Part shown: piece after piece, positions 43,330 through 52,433 of the stretch
Layout of the letters: each line of letters starts with the position of its first letter
Position numbering within the stretch: position 1 is the first letter of the stretch
NCBI RefSeq assembly: GCF_035920345.1
Contig: NZ_CP109149.1
Span: 4,278,001 to 4,342,000 of the forward strand
Direction of reading: 5' to 3'
DNA from: Nocardia vinacea
GTDB lineage: Bacteria > Actinomycetota > Actinomycetes > Mycobacteriales > Mycobacteriaceae
DNA length: 64,000 nt
Position numbers and translations under genes: made by a program
Notes under the pieces: model-generated
The model's input: only the letters and a program-made list of their open reading frames with translations
Databases searched by the model: none
What the model was told of the DNA's origin: nothing

Positions 43330-43490
43330 AGCCGTCTCCGGGGATGCCGAGGGCGCGCCAACTCCGTTGTGCGGGCCCATTGGTCGGGCGGTCATCAGGG
43401 CTGCTCAACAGTCCCCGGAAGGTCCAGCATGTACTGGTCTACGCACGTTAACCCACGATTGGCCAACTCGGCAATCGCTTCTGCCGCTAC

Positions 43491-43546
43491 TTAACGGCAC
43501 GTTGACCAACATGTGATCTTGGCGTATCGTTAGTTAACGGTACATT
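43491..43546 (+). promoter_or_regulatory. MerR-gene promoter bracketed by a direct repeat
   Basis: TTGACC (43502-43507), 17 nt, then TATCGT (43525-43530) form a good promoter for the MerR gene. The 13-mer TTAACGGYACRTT occurs twice, at 43491-43503 over the -35 side and 43534-43546 over the start site, 43 bp apart. A further GTTAAC is at 43447. These look like operator sites of the MerR or WhiB protein. Confidence 0.5.
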
Positions 43547-43587
43547 TGTTCGCGGGCCATCCGCTGAGGAGCGAATTGTGGTTTCCT

Positions 43588-44295
43588 ATGGATATGGCTG
43601 TTGAGTCCGAGTACACGATCGACGAGCTAGCGCGGGCAGCCGATACCACCGTGCGCAGCGTCCGCGTGTACCACGAACGAGGACTCCTTCCATCCCCCGA
43701 TGTCCGGGGGCGCATCGGCTATTACGGGTCGGATCACCTCAACAGACTGCAGACGATCAGTCGTCTGCTCAGTCGGGGCATGAAGTTGAACGGGATTCGG
43801 GAACTGCTCGAGGCCTGGGATCGTGGTGACGGATTGGCGGAGGTGCTCGGTGTCAACGACCAGCCCGTCTCCGAGCCGACGACGGTCGCCGCCCCCGGCT
43901 CGCCCCGCGCGCAGCGCAATCAGGCACCCCCGGAACTTCCGGAGTACGTGCAGCAGGCGCTCGCCGCCAGCGGCGATCCGCACGAGGCCTACCGGGTGAC
44001 CAATCCGCGCTGCGGCGACCTGACCACCCGACTCGTCGATGCGGGGATTTCCGCGCGCGATGCCTTCGAACTGGTCGAGCGCCTCAGAGCCGATTGCAAT
44101 CAGATCGCCGATCAGTATGCGACCCAACTGTTCTATTTCCTGGCGGGCCAGACCTACGAACAGTCCGGGCGCACACCGAAGGACCGCGCCAAACTCGAAT
44201 CGGATTTGGCCATCGCGCGGCTGATCGCCACGCGCGCCACATCGGAGCTGATCGATCAGGCCTTCGCCAGACATTCCGAACTGCCGCCTGCCTGA
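43588..44295 (+). CDS. MerR-family transcriptional regulator
   Basis: 235 residues from the ATG at 43588. The N-terminal MerR winged helix reads YTIDELARAADTTVRSVRVY, HERGLLPSP, then RIGYYGSDHLNRLQTISRLL. The remaining 150 residues are helical and effector-binding or dimerising, with no cysteine metal site. It is divergent from whiB. The direct repeat bracketing its promoter suggests autoregulation. Confidence 0.9.
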   Translation: MDMAVESEYTIDELARAADTTVRSVRVYHERGLLPSPDVRGRIGYYGSDHLNRLQTISRLLSRGMKLNGIRELLEAWDRGDGLAEVLGVNDQPVSEPTTVAAPGSPRAQRNQAPPELPEYVQQALAASGDPHEAYRVTNPRCGDLTTRLVDAGISARDAFELVERLRADCNQIADQYATQLFYFLAGQTYEQSGRTPKDRAKLESDLAIARLIATRATSELIDQAFARHSELPPA

Positions 44296-44423
44296 AATCG
44301 AATTACACCCAATCAATTCGATGTGCTGTCGGTAACAGTCGCCCGTATTCCATACGAATTCAATACGAATCATCCTGAGCCCAATGGGTTTTCGGTGCTC
44401 GACCAGCCATTACGTTAGTATGT

Positions 44424-46775
44424 GTGTTTGGGCGATCGGATAATCTTATCGGCACGCGACTCGGATCGGGCAAGATCGACCGCCCAAACGCGTTGTCGGA
44501 CTTGGAGTTCTGGGATGCGGCGCGGTGGCGTCCGCGCGCGGTGATCCGTCGATGCGGGTATTGGGTCAGCGCGACTCGGCTGCGCAGAATAACGGCACGG
44601 CTGCTGCTCGGCGTATTCGCGCTATTCGTTGTTCCCATGACGATCGGCGCGGTGGCGACGGCGCAGACGGGAACCACGACCGCCGGGTCGTCGACGATCG
44701 ATGGCGTCGGCTGGATGAATGTCCGGGATTCGCACGGAGTTCCGCTGGCCAATTATGTCTTCGCCACAAATCACGGCAGCATTCTGCATCCCGGAAATGT
44801 CGCGTTGTCGACCGCGCTCGATCTGGAATTCGCAGGGTTCATGGCCACCGAGGTCACCGGAATCTGGGTGATCGAGTACGTGGTGAGCTTTCGCTGGCTC
44901 GACCTGATAGCAGACCCGTTGACCCACGTCGCCGACACGCTCGCCGGACAAGTCGGCACGCCCGTCATCCTGGTGCTCGCGGTGACCGTCGGCGGAGTAC
45001 CCGTTGGCGTGTTCATCGTTCGCGGATACTTCTCCAAGGCCACACTTCAGGTCGTGACGATGATCGGTGTCGCCTTGTTCAGCGTGCCCTACCTGGCACA
45101 TCCGATGGCCGATGTCCTTTCCTCGGACGGATTGCTCGCACAGGGACGCGACGTCGGCGTGGCGGTAGCCGCGGGCCTCAACGGCCAATCGAATCCGAGC
45201 CCGAATGTGGTCGTCGATTCGATAGAGGGCACGCTAGCCGACAACTTCGTGCGTTATCCGTTGCAGGTGTGGAACTTCGGCCATGTCGTAGACGACTCAC
45301 CGGCGTGCCGGGCCGCATGGTCGGAAGGGGTATTCGCCGGTAGCGACGACAAGGTCACCAGCGGTCTGAAACGGTGCGGCGATGTCGCGGCGTACACCAA
45401 GAGCCAGAATCCCAATGCGGGCCAGATCTGCACCGGCCTGCTATTGCTGGTTTTCGCCTTCGTCCTGCTGATGTTCGGCGTGTATCTGTCCGGAAAGATC
45501 GTGGTGGCCGCGGCGGAGGCGATCTATCACGCGTTCATGGCCATTTTCGGCTTCGCTGCAGGCGGATACGTCTATGGACCGAGCCAGACCTTCCTGCTGC
45601 GCAATGTCGTCGATGCCTTCGTATCGGCAGGGAAGATGGTCGCGTTCAACCTATATCTCGGCATCTACGCCCTGGTCCTCGGCGATGTTTTCAAACAGGC
45701 GAAGGGCCACGGCATCGCGGTGATCTTCATCGGTGGATCGTTCATGATCATCGGAATCGTCCTGTTACGCCGGATGAGCAGCAGCCTTGCCGCCGCGCCC
45801 GCCCGGATAGCGGGTCGGATCAGTGGTGTGCTCGCAACCGGACATGCGTCCCAAGGTGGTGGCGGAGGCGGAGGCGGCCCCATGATGGCAGCGGGCGGCA
45901 GCATGTCCGGAACCCAGCGGCTCATAACCGGACTCGCGGCGCTCAACACTGTGAACGCCTCGCCGGTGACCGAATACCTCATGGGCCGCAGGCGCTCGCC
46001 GTTGAGTTCCCGCGCGAAGCTACGTCAGGAAGCCGAGCTGGCCAATATGGTGCAGGCTGCGGAGGCGGGCCGCTTCGGCTGGATCCGCAATTACTACCGG
46101 ACTCGCGAGCAGATCATCGACTCCGCGCGATCGGCCGCGGCCACATATGGCCACACCCCAATGGGCGCCGCCGTCGCGGTGGATCGGGTGATCGACCGTG
46201 GAGCAAGCCTCGGCGATGCCGAAGCGGCTTTGTTCAGTGCCGGATTCACCGATAAGGAAATGCGGACCAACGCCATCAAGGCCTACAACTACCGCACGAG
46301 TTGGGGGCCGAATATGTGGGACGGCGACAAGCATGTCGGGCAGGCCATCGCATCGCTCGGCGTGCTCAAATTGGGCGAGACCCCGGCCAATATCGCTCTG
46401 TTCAAGCGAACCGCGCACCGGCTCGCGGACCGTCGCTTCGCCGATCCGAGCCTGCAGTTCAGCAGCTTCACCGCGCCGGAGCAACAGTTCCTGCGCAACT
46501 ACTTCGACAGTCCCACCGAGCCGGTCATCCACGCGATTCGGGATGTCGTGTCGGGCACCGGAAATACCTTGCCCAACCTGACCGGAACCGTAACCCGGGA
46601 TCGTGCCGCACTGATGAACAGGTTCATCAACGTGCACCTCAGTCGGGAGTACCTAACCGCGGCCGAAGCCGAGAACTTTGCCGGAGCCTCGGAAATCCTG
46701 CAGAAGATGGCACTGCCCGAGTACTGGACGGGGAGCAGCACCCTCACCCCGTCCAAGGCCATTCCAACGTTCTAG
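44424..46775 (+). CDS. Stand-alone VirB6/TrbL-like membrane protein
   Basis: 783 residues from a GTG at 44424. It is paralogous to 33551-35998 along the whole membrane half: WMNVRDSxGVPLxNYxF, QVWNFGHVxDDxPAC, then AIFGFAAGGYVYGPSQTF. It has a similar count of membrane helices and a soluble helical C-terminus. A -10-like TACGTT lies 7 nt before the GTG, so the mRNA may be leaderless. No other T4SS gene is adjacent. The 3' end overlaps the convergent small gene by 32 nt. Confidence 0.75.
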   Translation: MFGRSDNLIGTRLGSGKIDRPNALSDLEFWDAARWRPRAVIRRCGYWVSATRLRRITARLLLGVFALFVVPMTIGAVATAQTGTTTAGSSTIDGVGWMNVRDSHGVPLANYVFATNHGSILHPGNVALSTALDLEFAGFMATEVTGIWVIEYVVSFRWLDLIADPLTHVADTLAGQVGTPVILVLAVTVGGVPVGVFIVRGYFSKATLQVVTMIGVALFSVPYLAHPMADVLSSDGLLAQGRDVGVAVAAGLNGQSNPSPNVVVDSIEGTLADNFVRYPLQVWNFGHVVDDSPACRAAWSEGVFAGSDDKVTSGLKRCGDVAAYTKSQNPNAGQICTGLLLLVFAFVLLMFGVYLSGKIVVAAAEAIYHAFMAIFGFAAGGYVYGPSQTFLLRNVVDAFVSAGKMVAFNLYLGIYALVLGDVFKQAKGHGIAVIFIGGSFMIIGIVLLRRMSSSLAAAPARIAGRISGVLATGHASQGGGGGGGGPMMAAGGSMSGTQRLITGLAALNTVNASPVTEYLMGRRRSPLSSRAKLRQEAELANMVQAAEAGRFGWIRNYYRTREQIIDSARSAAATYGHTPMGAAVAVDRVIDRGASLGDAEAALFSAGFTDKEMRTNAIKAYNYRTSWGPNMWDGDKHVGQAIASLGVLKLGETPANIALFKRTAHRLADRRFADPSLQFSSFTAPEQQFLRNYFDSPTEPVIHAIRDVVSGTGNTLPNLTGTVTRDRAALMNRFINVHLSREYLTAAEAENFAGASEILQKMALPEYWTGSSTLTPSKAIPTF

Positions 46776-46950
46776 CCTCGGTCTTTCGCGCGCGAAGCGT
46801 GCTTAGGGTGCGCCATCGGTATTCGGCGGCGCGGGAGCCCGCATGCTCGTCGATCGCAGTCCACTCATCGGCCCGTGGGTCGAAGAGCCGCTCCAGAGCC
46901 GTGCGTGCGGGCGCGCCGAGGCTGGACGCGCGGTCGTCGATGGTGGTCAT
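46744..46950 (-). CDS. Small hypothetical protein downstream of enoyl-CoA hydratase
   Basis: 68 residues from the ATG at 46950, 2 nt after the hydratase stop. Sequence features: LGAPARTALERLFDPRADEW and a basic C-terminus. Not recognised. Tight spacing to the hydratase argues for co-transcription and a linked role. Confidence 0.5.
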   Translation of the reverse strand: MTTIDDRASSLGAPARTALERLFDPRADEWTAIDEHAGSRAAEYRWRTLSTLRARKTEARTLEWPWTG

Positions 46951-46952
46951 CT

Positions 46953-47726
46953 CTACCTTCCTTCGAAGACGGGGGTGCGGCGTTCGGCGAATGCGGCGAC
47001 GCCCTCGGCCCAATCCCGGGTGGCCATCAATGCCAGGAGGTCGCGCGGTTCGGTGGCCAGCGCGACGTCGAGGGGGTCATCGCGGTGCAGTGCCGCCTTC
47101 ATCCGAGCCAGCGCGAGTGGCGCCTTCGCCGCGAGGGTTTCGGCGAGCGCTCGAGCCGACCCGAGCAGCAGATCCCCGGGTACCGCGGAATGGGCCAACC
47201 CCCAATCGAGTGCCTGCCGACCGGTGAATCGCTCTCCGAGGATCAGCATGTCCGTGGCCCTACGCAGACCGACGAGACGCGGAAGCCGGTTGGTCACACC
47301 ACCACCGACGAAGGTGCCGATGCTCACCTCGGGAAACCCCATCTGCGCGTCCTCGGCCATGACCAGGAAGTCCGCGCTGACGGCCAGCTCCGCACCCGCA
47401 CCGAGGGCATATCCGTTGACCGCCGCCACCACCGGGGTGGACATCGTCTGGATCTGCTCACAAGCACGCTGGCCCAGCTCGACGTAGCGCGCCTGCTCCG
47501 CGGGCGTCGTGGTGCCGGACTTGTGCGCTTTCAGGTCGGCACCCACACAGAACGCCCGTCCGGCACCGGTGAGGACGACACAGCGGATACCCGAATCGCA
47601 GTCGGCGACATTCAGTTCGTCGACCAGGATCCGGTACAGCTCCGCGCTGACGGCGTTGAGCCGTTCGGGTCGGTTGAGAACGAGCGTCGCGATGGAACCG
47701 GATCTGCTGACCAGCACGGTGGACAT
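46953..47726 (-). CDS. Enoyl-CoA hydratase/isomerase family protein
   Basis: 257 residues from the ATG at 47726, after GTGAGG. Crotonase-fold motifs are present: LNRPERLNAVS, AFCVGADLKAH (oxyanion hole), VVAAVNGYALGAGAELAVSA and the FPEVSIGTFVGGG segment. The Glu in FPEVSIG fits one catalytic position. It should act on an enoyl-CoA or related thioester; the substrate is not deducible. It is divergent from the amino-acid permease. Confidence 0.9.
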   Translation of the reverse strand: MSTVLVSRSGSIATLVLNRPERLNAVSAELYRILVDELNVADCDSGIRCVVLTGAGRAFCVGADLKAHKSGTTTPAEQARYVELGQRACEQIQTMSTPVVAAVNGYALGAGAELAVSADFLVMAEDAQMGFPEVSIGTFVGGGVTNRLPRLVGLRRATDMLILGERFTGRQALDWGLAHSAVPGDLLLGSARALAETLAAKAPLALARMKAALHRDDPLDVALATEPRDLLALMATRDWAEGVAAFAERRTPVFEGR

Positions 47727-47777
47727 GGGCCTCACTTCTTCCTCGGCGGGTCCGACACCCGCACTATGCCATATATT

Positions 47778-47801
47778 TTGCAGTATGTACATCTTCTGCA
47801 A
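47778..47801. promoter_or_regulatory. Inverted repeat TTGCAG-N12-CTGCAA
   Basis: A perfect 6-bp inverted repeat in the 161-bp divergent region between the hydratase and the permease, set in AT-rich DNA. It is a plausible operator for a shared regulator such as the nearby RpiR or TetR protein. Confidence 0.4.
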
Positions 47802-47887
47802 TTTCTATTGCGTCAGGCTGGTTGAGCGTGTTTCATGTCACTACTTGCGATCGGGCAACGGTCCCACGGCTTATGGAAGAAGGCATC

Positions 47888-49267
47888 GTGCCTACCTCGG
47901 GAAATCTGAAGCACAGCATCAACACTCGGCAGCTGACGATGATCGGCATCGGGGGCGTGATCGGCGCCGGTTTGTTCGTCGGCAGCGGCAAAGCGATCTC
48001 CGCGGCAGGCCCGAGTATCGTCATCGTTTACCTACTCACCGGCCTGGTGATCATCCTGGTAATGCGCATGCTTGCGGAGCTGGCGACGGCCAGCCCCGAA
48101 ACGGGATCGTTCTCGAGCTACGCCTCCCGTGAACTCGGTACCTGGGCCGGACTGTCGGTGGGCTGGGTCTACGCCTATCACTGGTGTGTCACAGTCGCTT
48201 TCGAGGCAATTGCCGGCGCGGCGGTCGCCGATCAGCTCCTACCATCGGTGCCGACCTGGCTGTATTCCCTGATCTTCATGAGCGCCTTGACCGGCGTAAA
48301 CCTCACGGCGGTAACGTCTTTCGCGCGTTTCGAGTTCTGGTTCGCCATGATCAAGGTCGTCGCGATCGTCGCCTTCATCGGAATCGGCATCGCGGCCATC
48401 TGTGGCCTGCTTCCGCACTACCAGGCACCGGGAACGGCCAACCTGCTCGGGCACGGTGGCCTGTTTCCGAATGGCTCGACACCCTTGCTCGTAGCGTCGT
48501 TGACGGTGTTCTTTTCCTACTTCGGCACCGAGCTGGTAACGATCGCCGCGGGCGAGGCGCAAGATCCGGTCAGCGCGGTGCGCGCGAGCATGCGCAGCGT
48601 CGCCGGACGCATCCTGATCTTCTACGTCGGCTCGATACTTGTTGTCGTCACGCTATTGCCCTGGAACGCAACAGAAGTCACGCAGAGCCCGTACACCGCG
48701 GTGCTGAACCTGCTCGGCATTCCCGGTGCGCAGACCATCATGAATCTGGTCGTACTCACGGCGGTGTTGTCGTGCCTGAACTCGGGTCTCTACTCGTCAT
48801 CGCGGATGCTGTTCTCGCTCTCCCGCCGCGGTGAAGGCCCTCGCGTGCTGGGCAGGACCGCCCGCTCCGGGGTGCCTGTCGCCGGTGTTCTCGCCGCCTC
48901 CAGCGCCGGATTCCTGGCGGTCGTGGCGAACTACTTCCTGCCCACCGGAGCGGTTTTCACCTTCCTGCTCAGCTCCTCGGGTGCGGTCGCAGTCGTTGTC
49001 TACCTGTGCATCTGCGCCACCCAGATTGTCGGACGCCGCCGTAAGACCGCGGCGCAGATCACCGCACTGCCTGTGAAGATGTGGGGCGCCCCGTACCTGT
49101 CCTACGCGGTCGGAGTCGTTCTGCTGGCCATCGTCGGTGGAATGGCCATGAGCTCCGGTACCCGTACGCCGCTCGCGCTGACCCTCCTGGTCACCGCGAC
49201 CGCGGTCACTGCCGGCCTGATTCATCAGCGCCGCGCCGGTGCGGCACAGCTGGCTACGACGGAGTAG
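47888..49267 (+). CDS. APC-family amino-acid permease
   Basis: About 459 residues; the GTG at 47888 follows GAAGAAGG, and an ATG at 47873 is possible. Twelve membrane segments are apparent. The family signature lies in helix 1 (MIGIGGVIGAGLFVGSG) and helix 3 (SFSSYASRELGTWAGLSVGW), with FFSYFGTELVTIAAGEAQDP in helix 6. It resembles GABA/aromatic-amino-acid permeases. Its neighbours (ligase, hydratase) suggest uptake of an amino acid or related acid for catabolism (inference). Confidence 0.9.
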   Translation: MPTSGNLKHSINTRQLTMIGIGGVIGAGLFVGSGKAISAAGPSIVIVYLLTGLVIILVMRMLAELATASPETGSFSSYASRELGTWAGLSVGWVYAYHWCVTVAFEAIAGAAVADQLLPSVPTWLYSLIFMSALTGVNLTAVTSFARFEFWFAMIKVVAIVAFIGIGIAAICGLLPHYQAPGTANLLGHGGLFPNGSTPLLVASLTVFFSYFGTELVTIAAGEAQDPVSAVRASMRSVAGRILIFYVGSILVVVTLLPWNATEVTQSPYTAVLNLLGIPGAQTIMNLVVLTAVLSCLNSGLYSSSRMLFSLSRRGEGPRVLGRTARSGVPVAGVLAASSAGFLAVVANYFLPTGAVFTFLLSSSGAVAVVVYLCICATQIVGRRRKTAAQITALPVKMWGAPYLSYAVGVVLLAIVGGMAMSSGTRTPLALTLLVTATAVTAGLIHQRRAGAAQLATTE

Positions 49268-49272
49268 CCGAC

Positions 49273-49294
49273 CGCCCCGTGTTAATCGGGGGCG
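49273..49294. terminator. Hairpin between convergent permease and RpiR genes
   Basis: GCCCCG and CGGGGGC arms with a short AT loop just after the permease stop, overlapping the end of the convergent rpiR-type gene. It has no U-tract. It may terminate either transcript. Confidence 0.35.
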
Positions 49295-50175
49295 TAGACG
49301 CCGAACTCTTCCAGCAGCTTTTCCTCCTCGAGCAGTGTCGTGCGCACTTCGTGCCCCAGGGTTTGTGCGACGGCACCCGTCATTGCCTGGGCGAGGGAGG
49401 TAAAAGCGGTCATCGATCGCAGGATGCTGGCGCTGGACGCATCGACGTAAAACGTGTCGTGCGCGGACGCCGCCAGCGGCGATACAGCGGTATCGGTCAA
49501 TGCGATGACGTGGGTACCGCGCTGCCGAGCCCACTGCGCGGCACGCACGGTGTCGAGGCTGTATCGATGAATCGACATCGCCACGAAACAATCACCGGCC
49601 CGCACCCGACGCAGTTCATCGGTCAGCGTTCCCGCAGTGGCATCGATCGCCGACACATCCTCGCGCAGCATCCGCAGCAGGTACGTCAGCAGATACGCCG
49701 GGGCATGGCATTTGCGCAGACCCATCACATGCACCCGGGGGGCGTGGGCCAGCCGATCTACTGCCGAATCCCACATCGCGTCGTCGATGCGCGCGAAGGT
49801 GCGGGCGATATTCGCTTGATCCAGCGCCACGGTCTGTTCGCGTACCCCGACACCTTCGGCCATGAGGTGCTCGAGATTGTCGAAGCGACGTAACAGCTGC
49901 GCTTGCTCCTGCAACCGTTCGCGACACAATCGCGTCAGCCCCGGATACCCCTTCAGACCCAGACCATTGGCAAAGCGCACGACCGTGGCCTCATTGACAT
50001 TGACCGCGGCGGCGAGCTCGGAGACAGTCATGAACGCCACCGCTTCGGGATCCGACAGCACTCGCTGAGCCAGCTTCTTGTGCGCGGTGGACAGCGAACC
50101 CATCCGGCGGCGTATCTCGACTGCCAGCTCGTCGAAGCTCGCGGAACCGGTCGTCGTCTCCGCGTTCGTATCCAC
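49282..50175 (-). CDS. MurR/RpiR-family transcriptional regulator
   Basis: 297 residues from a GTG at 50175, preceded by GGAGGAGG. The N-terminal HTH reads AFMTVSELAAAVNVNEATVV then RFANGLGLKGYPGL. The C-terminal SIS domain (RVHVMGLRKCHAPAYLLTYL, CFVAMSIHRYS, THVIALTD) normally binds a phosphorylated sugar or similar ligand. It probably controls the permease or the ligase. The 306-bp region 50176-50481 upstream shows no gene and no clear motif. Confidence 0.9.
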   Translation of the reverse strand: MDTNAETTTGSASFDELAVEIRRRMGSLSTAHKKLAQRVLSDPEAVAFMTVSELAAAVNVNEATVVRFANGLGLKGYPGLTRLCRERLQEQAQLLRRFDNLEHLMAEGVGVREQTVALDQANIARTFARIDDAMWDSAVDRLAHAPRVHVMGLRKCHAPAYLLTYLLRMLREDVSAIDATAGTLTDELRRVRAGDCFVAMSIHRYSLDTVRAAQWARQRGTHVIALTDTAVSPLAASAHDTFYVDASSASILRSMTAFTSLAQAMTGAVAQTLGHEVRTTLLEEEKLLEEFGVYAPD

Positions 50176-50481
50176 CGAACCTCCTCCGAAACCTCGCACC
50201 GCTTGCCCTGCACACGCGGTTCTCTGCCAAGTTAGCCGATTCCGCTGACCGTCCTCGAGGCCACACCGCTACACCGTCCAGAAAGTCCATGCCGCAACCC
50301 GGTCGTCAGGGCGCGAACCAGTGCTCCGCCGGTCTTGATCAAGATGGGCTGGTGCGCCCGGGTCCAGACCTACCAGCCGTGGTCACGGCCGGGCGTTCAC
50401 AAAGAATGAGCTGGGTTAGCGGAAAAGCCACGCTCGACAGGAGGATTCCGATCGAGCACGGCTTCAGGTCGCTCGCTACTC

Positions 50482-51936
50482 TCAGCCGGCCTCGAACAAC
50501 TGCGCCGCCATGCGACGACTGGGCTTTCCGTTCGGCAACTGGGGCAGTCGCTGCACGATGCGCAGCTGCCCCGGAATCTGGTGCTCGGCCAAATGCGCGT
50601 GGCAGTGGCGCATGATGTCGCGTTTGGTGGTCTGTGAACCCGCCCGCAAATGGACGACGGCCGCGACGTCATCACCGAGATGTGGATGCGGCACCCGCGT
50701 CGCGAGCGACGAGACGACATCGGGATGTTCGTCCAGCGCGGCCTCTACATCGACCGGCGCCACCGCGTGGTTGCCGCGGTGCGCGATTTCACTGAGCCGC
50801 CCCAGGATTCGCAGGCGCCCGTCGTCTTCCCGGCGCGCCACGTCACGCGTCCGCAGCCAGCCGTCTGGAGTGAAGGCGGCAGCGGTGGCCGCAGGGTTGC
50901 CGACATATCTGCTGAACAGTGCCGTGCCGCGGACTTCCAGTTCGCGCCCGCCCGCGATTTCGTCACCGGCCAAACGGAATTCGACACCGGTCGGTGTACC
51001 GACCGTACCGGGCACCCGTTCCCACGACGGCGGATCGGCCGCCGCCTGGTGGCTGGTTTCGGCGAGTTCCAGTGCCTCCACGACCGGGCAGTCGAGCAGC
51101 CGTTCTGCGCGCTCGGCCGCGAGGCGGGACAGCGGGGCCGAGGCGGTGCGCAGAAAACGCATGCCGCGCGCCCGCTTTCGCGATGCCACCAGTCCGGCGG
51201 TGATACCGGCCAGCTGCATCGGCATCACCGTGAGCCAGGTCGGCGCCGCCGCGTCCAGCAGTCGGTGCGTTTGTCGCGCCTCGCCTGCGGCGGGCAGCAC
51301 CATGGTGCATCGGCTGCGCAGTGTCGCCATCAGATTCGCGAACAGGCCGTGGCTCTGCGCCCACGGCAGCAACGCGATGGTGCGGTCGTCCGGTGTGAGT
51401 GCGAAATGGTCTGCGACGGCGGCGATTCCGGCCGCGATATTGGCCTCGGACAGTGCCACTGCCTTCGGCGCTCCGGTGGAACCGGAGGTGAACAGGATCA
51501 GCCGGTCGTCCTCGTGCACCGTGGGTGCGGGCACCGTCGGCATCCAGCCGCCGCGGCGCGCGGGCGGGGCCGGGATCCACTCCAGCTGCGCCGGGGGCTC
51601 GAACGGTTTGCGCCACAATAGCGTCGGCGACTCGATCGAAGCGAGGGTCGGCGCGACCACCACTCGGGGCCGAGCCAGTGTAAGAATCTGCTGTTTCTCC
51701 CGCGCACTCAGCCGCGGATCCACCGGCGCGAATACCGCACCGATATTCCAGGCGGCCGACATTACGACGGCGAAGGCAGGCGAATTCGGTAGTTCGGCGA
51801 CCACTACGTCACCCGCACCGACGCCATTCTTCTTCAAACTCCGTGCGACGGTCTCGGCCCACGCCTCCAGCTGACCGAATGATAAGAGCGGATCGGCATC
51901 GGTGGAAACAAGAAACGGCCGATCGCAGGCATCCAT
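50482..51936 (-). CDS. AMP-dependent acyl-CoA synthetase/ligase
   Basis: 484 residues from the ATG at 51936. Adenylate-forming motifs are present: LFTSGSTGAPKAVALSE (P-loop), ALELAETSH in the A5 position, DGWLRTRDVARREDDGRLRI and the C-terminal LPNGKPSR with the catalytic Lys. It should activate a carboxylate as its adenylate and thioester. The pattern resembles short or aromatic acid ligases, but the substrate is unknown. No carrier-protein domain. Confidence 0.9.
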   Translation of the reverse strand: MDACDRPFLVSTDADPLLSFGQLEAWAETVARSLKKNGVGAGDVVVAELPNSPAFAVVMSAAWNIGAVFAPVDPRLSAREKQQILTLARPRVVVAPTLASIESPTLLWRKPFEPPAQLEWIPAPPARRGGWMPTVPAPTVHEDDRLILFTSGSTGAPKAVALSEANIAAGIAAVADHFALTPDDRTIALLPWAQSHGLFANLMATLRSRCTMVLPAAGEARQTHRLLDAAAPTWLTVMPMQLAGITAGLVASRKRARGMRFLRTASAPLSRLAAERAERLLDCPVVEALELAETSHQAAADPPSWERVPGTVGTPTGVEFRLAGDEIAGGRELEVRGTALFSRYVGNPAATAAAFTPDGWLRTRDVARREDDGRLRILGRLSEIAHRGNHAVAPVDVEAALDEHPDVVSSLATRVPHPHLGDDVAAVVHLRAGSQTTKRDIMRHCHAHLAEHQIPGQLRIVQRLPQLPNGKPSRRMAAQLFEAG

Positions 51937-51967
51937 CAATTGTCCTTCCGATGGCGCGGGTGGTGTC

Positions 51968-52009
51968 CCACTCCCGTTGCGGAATTCGAGATTCCGCAAT
52001 CGGGAGTGG
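51968..52009. promoter_or_regulatory. Long imperfect inverted repeat upstream of the ligase
   Basis: Arms CCACTCCCG-TTGCGGAAT and ATTCCGCAA-TCGGGAGTGG around a short centre, with one offset base. It lies 31 nt upstream of the ligase ATG in its 5' region and could be a strong RNA hairpin or an operator. Confidence 0.45.
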
Positions 52010-52217
52010 GGTCACGAACGGCACCCATCGCAGGTCGCGGCAGCTTTCCCCGGCACCTCCCGGCAAGGGGGAACAAGAGGTGAGCAATGGAACCCGAAGG
52101 GCCGCGCGACCAACGCCTTCCGCATCGTGACGCCTCCAGCACCACATCGAGGTCCAATTCTTAGCGGTGCCAGGGCAGAACAGTACCGCCACAACACGGC
52201 CGCCCGCACAATCCCCG

Positions 52218-52233
52218 TTCCCATTTTTGGGAA
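52218..52233. promoter_or_regulatory. Palindrome TTCCCA-N4-TGGGAA upstream of tetR relic
   Basis: Perfect with flanks, GTTCCCA TTTT TGGGAAC, 42 nt before the TetR start. It is the fourth copy of the recurring palindrome. The TetR protein itself is broken here, so if it bound this site its relatives may read the others. Confidence 0.45.
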
Positions 52234-52274
52234 CGCGACTTACGCTGCACTGTCTGGGATCAACCGGAGGGTTC

Positions 52275-52433
52275 ATGTCTGGTCATTACGAGCCGGTCGG
52301 CCGCAAAAGGGATGCGACCGCAACGCGACTCGCCATTTTGGCGGCGGCACAACAACTGTTCGCCGAACGCGGCTACGAGCGCGCCACGGTACGCGAGATA
52401 GCCGCACGTGCCGGGGTGAATCAGGCCGCCGCC
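52275..52433 (+). pseudogene. TetR-family regulator truncated by an IS element
   Basis: The ATG follows CCGGAGGG. The N-terminal 50 residues are a clear TetR helix-turn-helix: RLAILAAAQQLFAERGYERA then TVREIAARAGVNQAA. Homology stops at the point where LxYRYF should follow and the sequence turns into IS-end DNA. I could not find the ligand-binding domain beyond the element. Confidence 0.75.
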
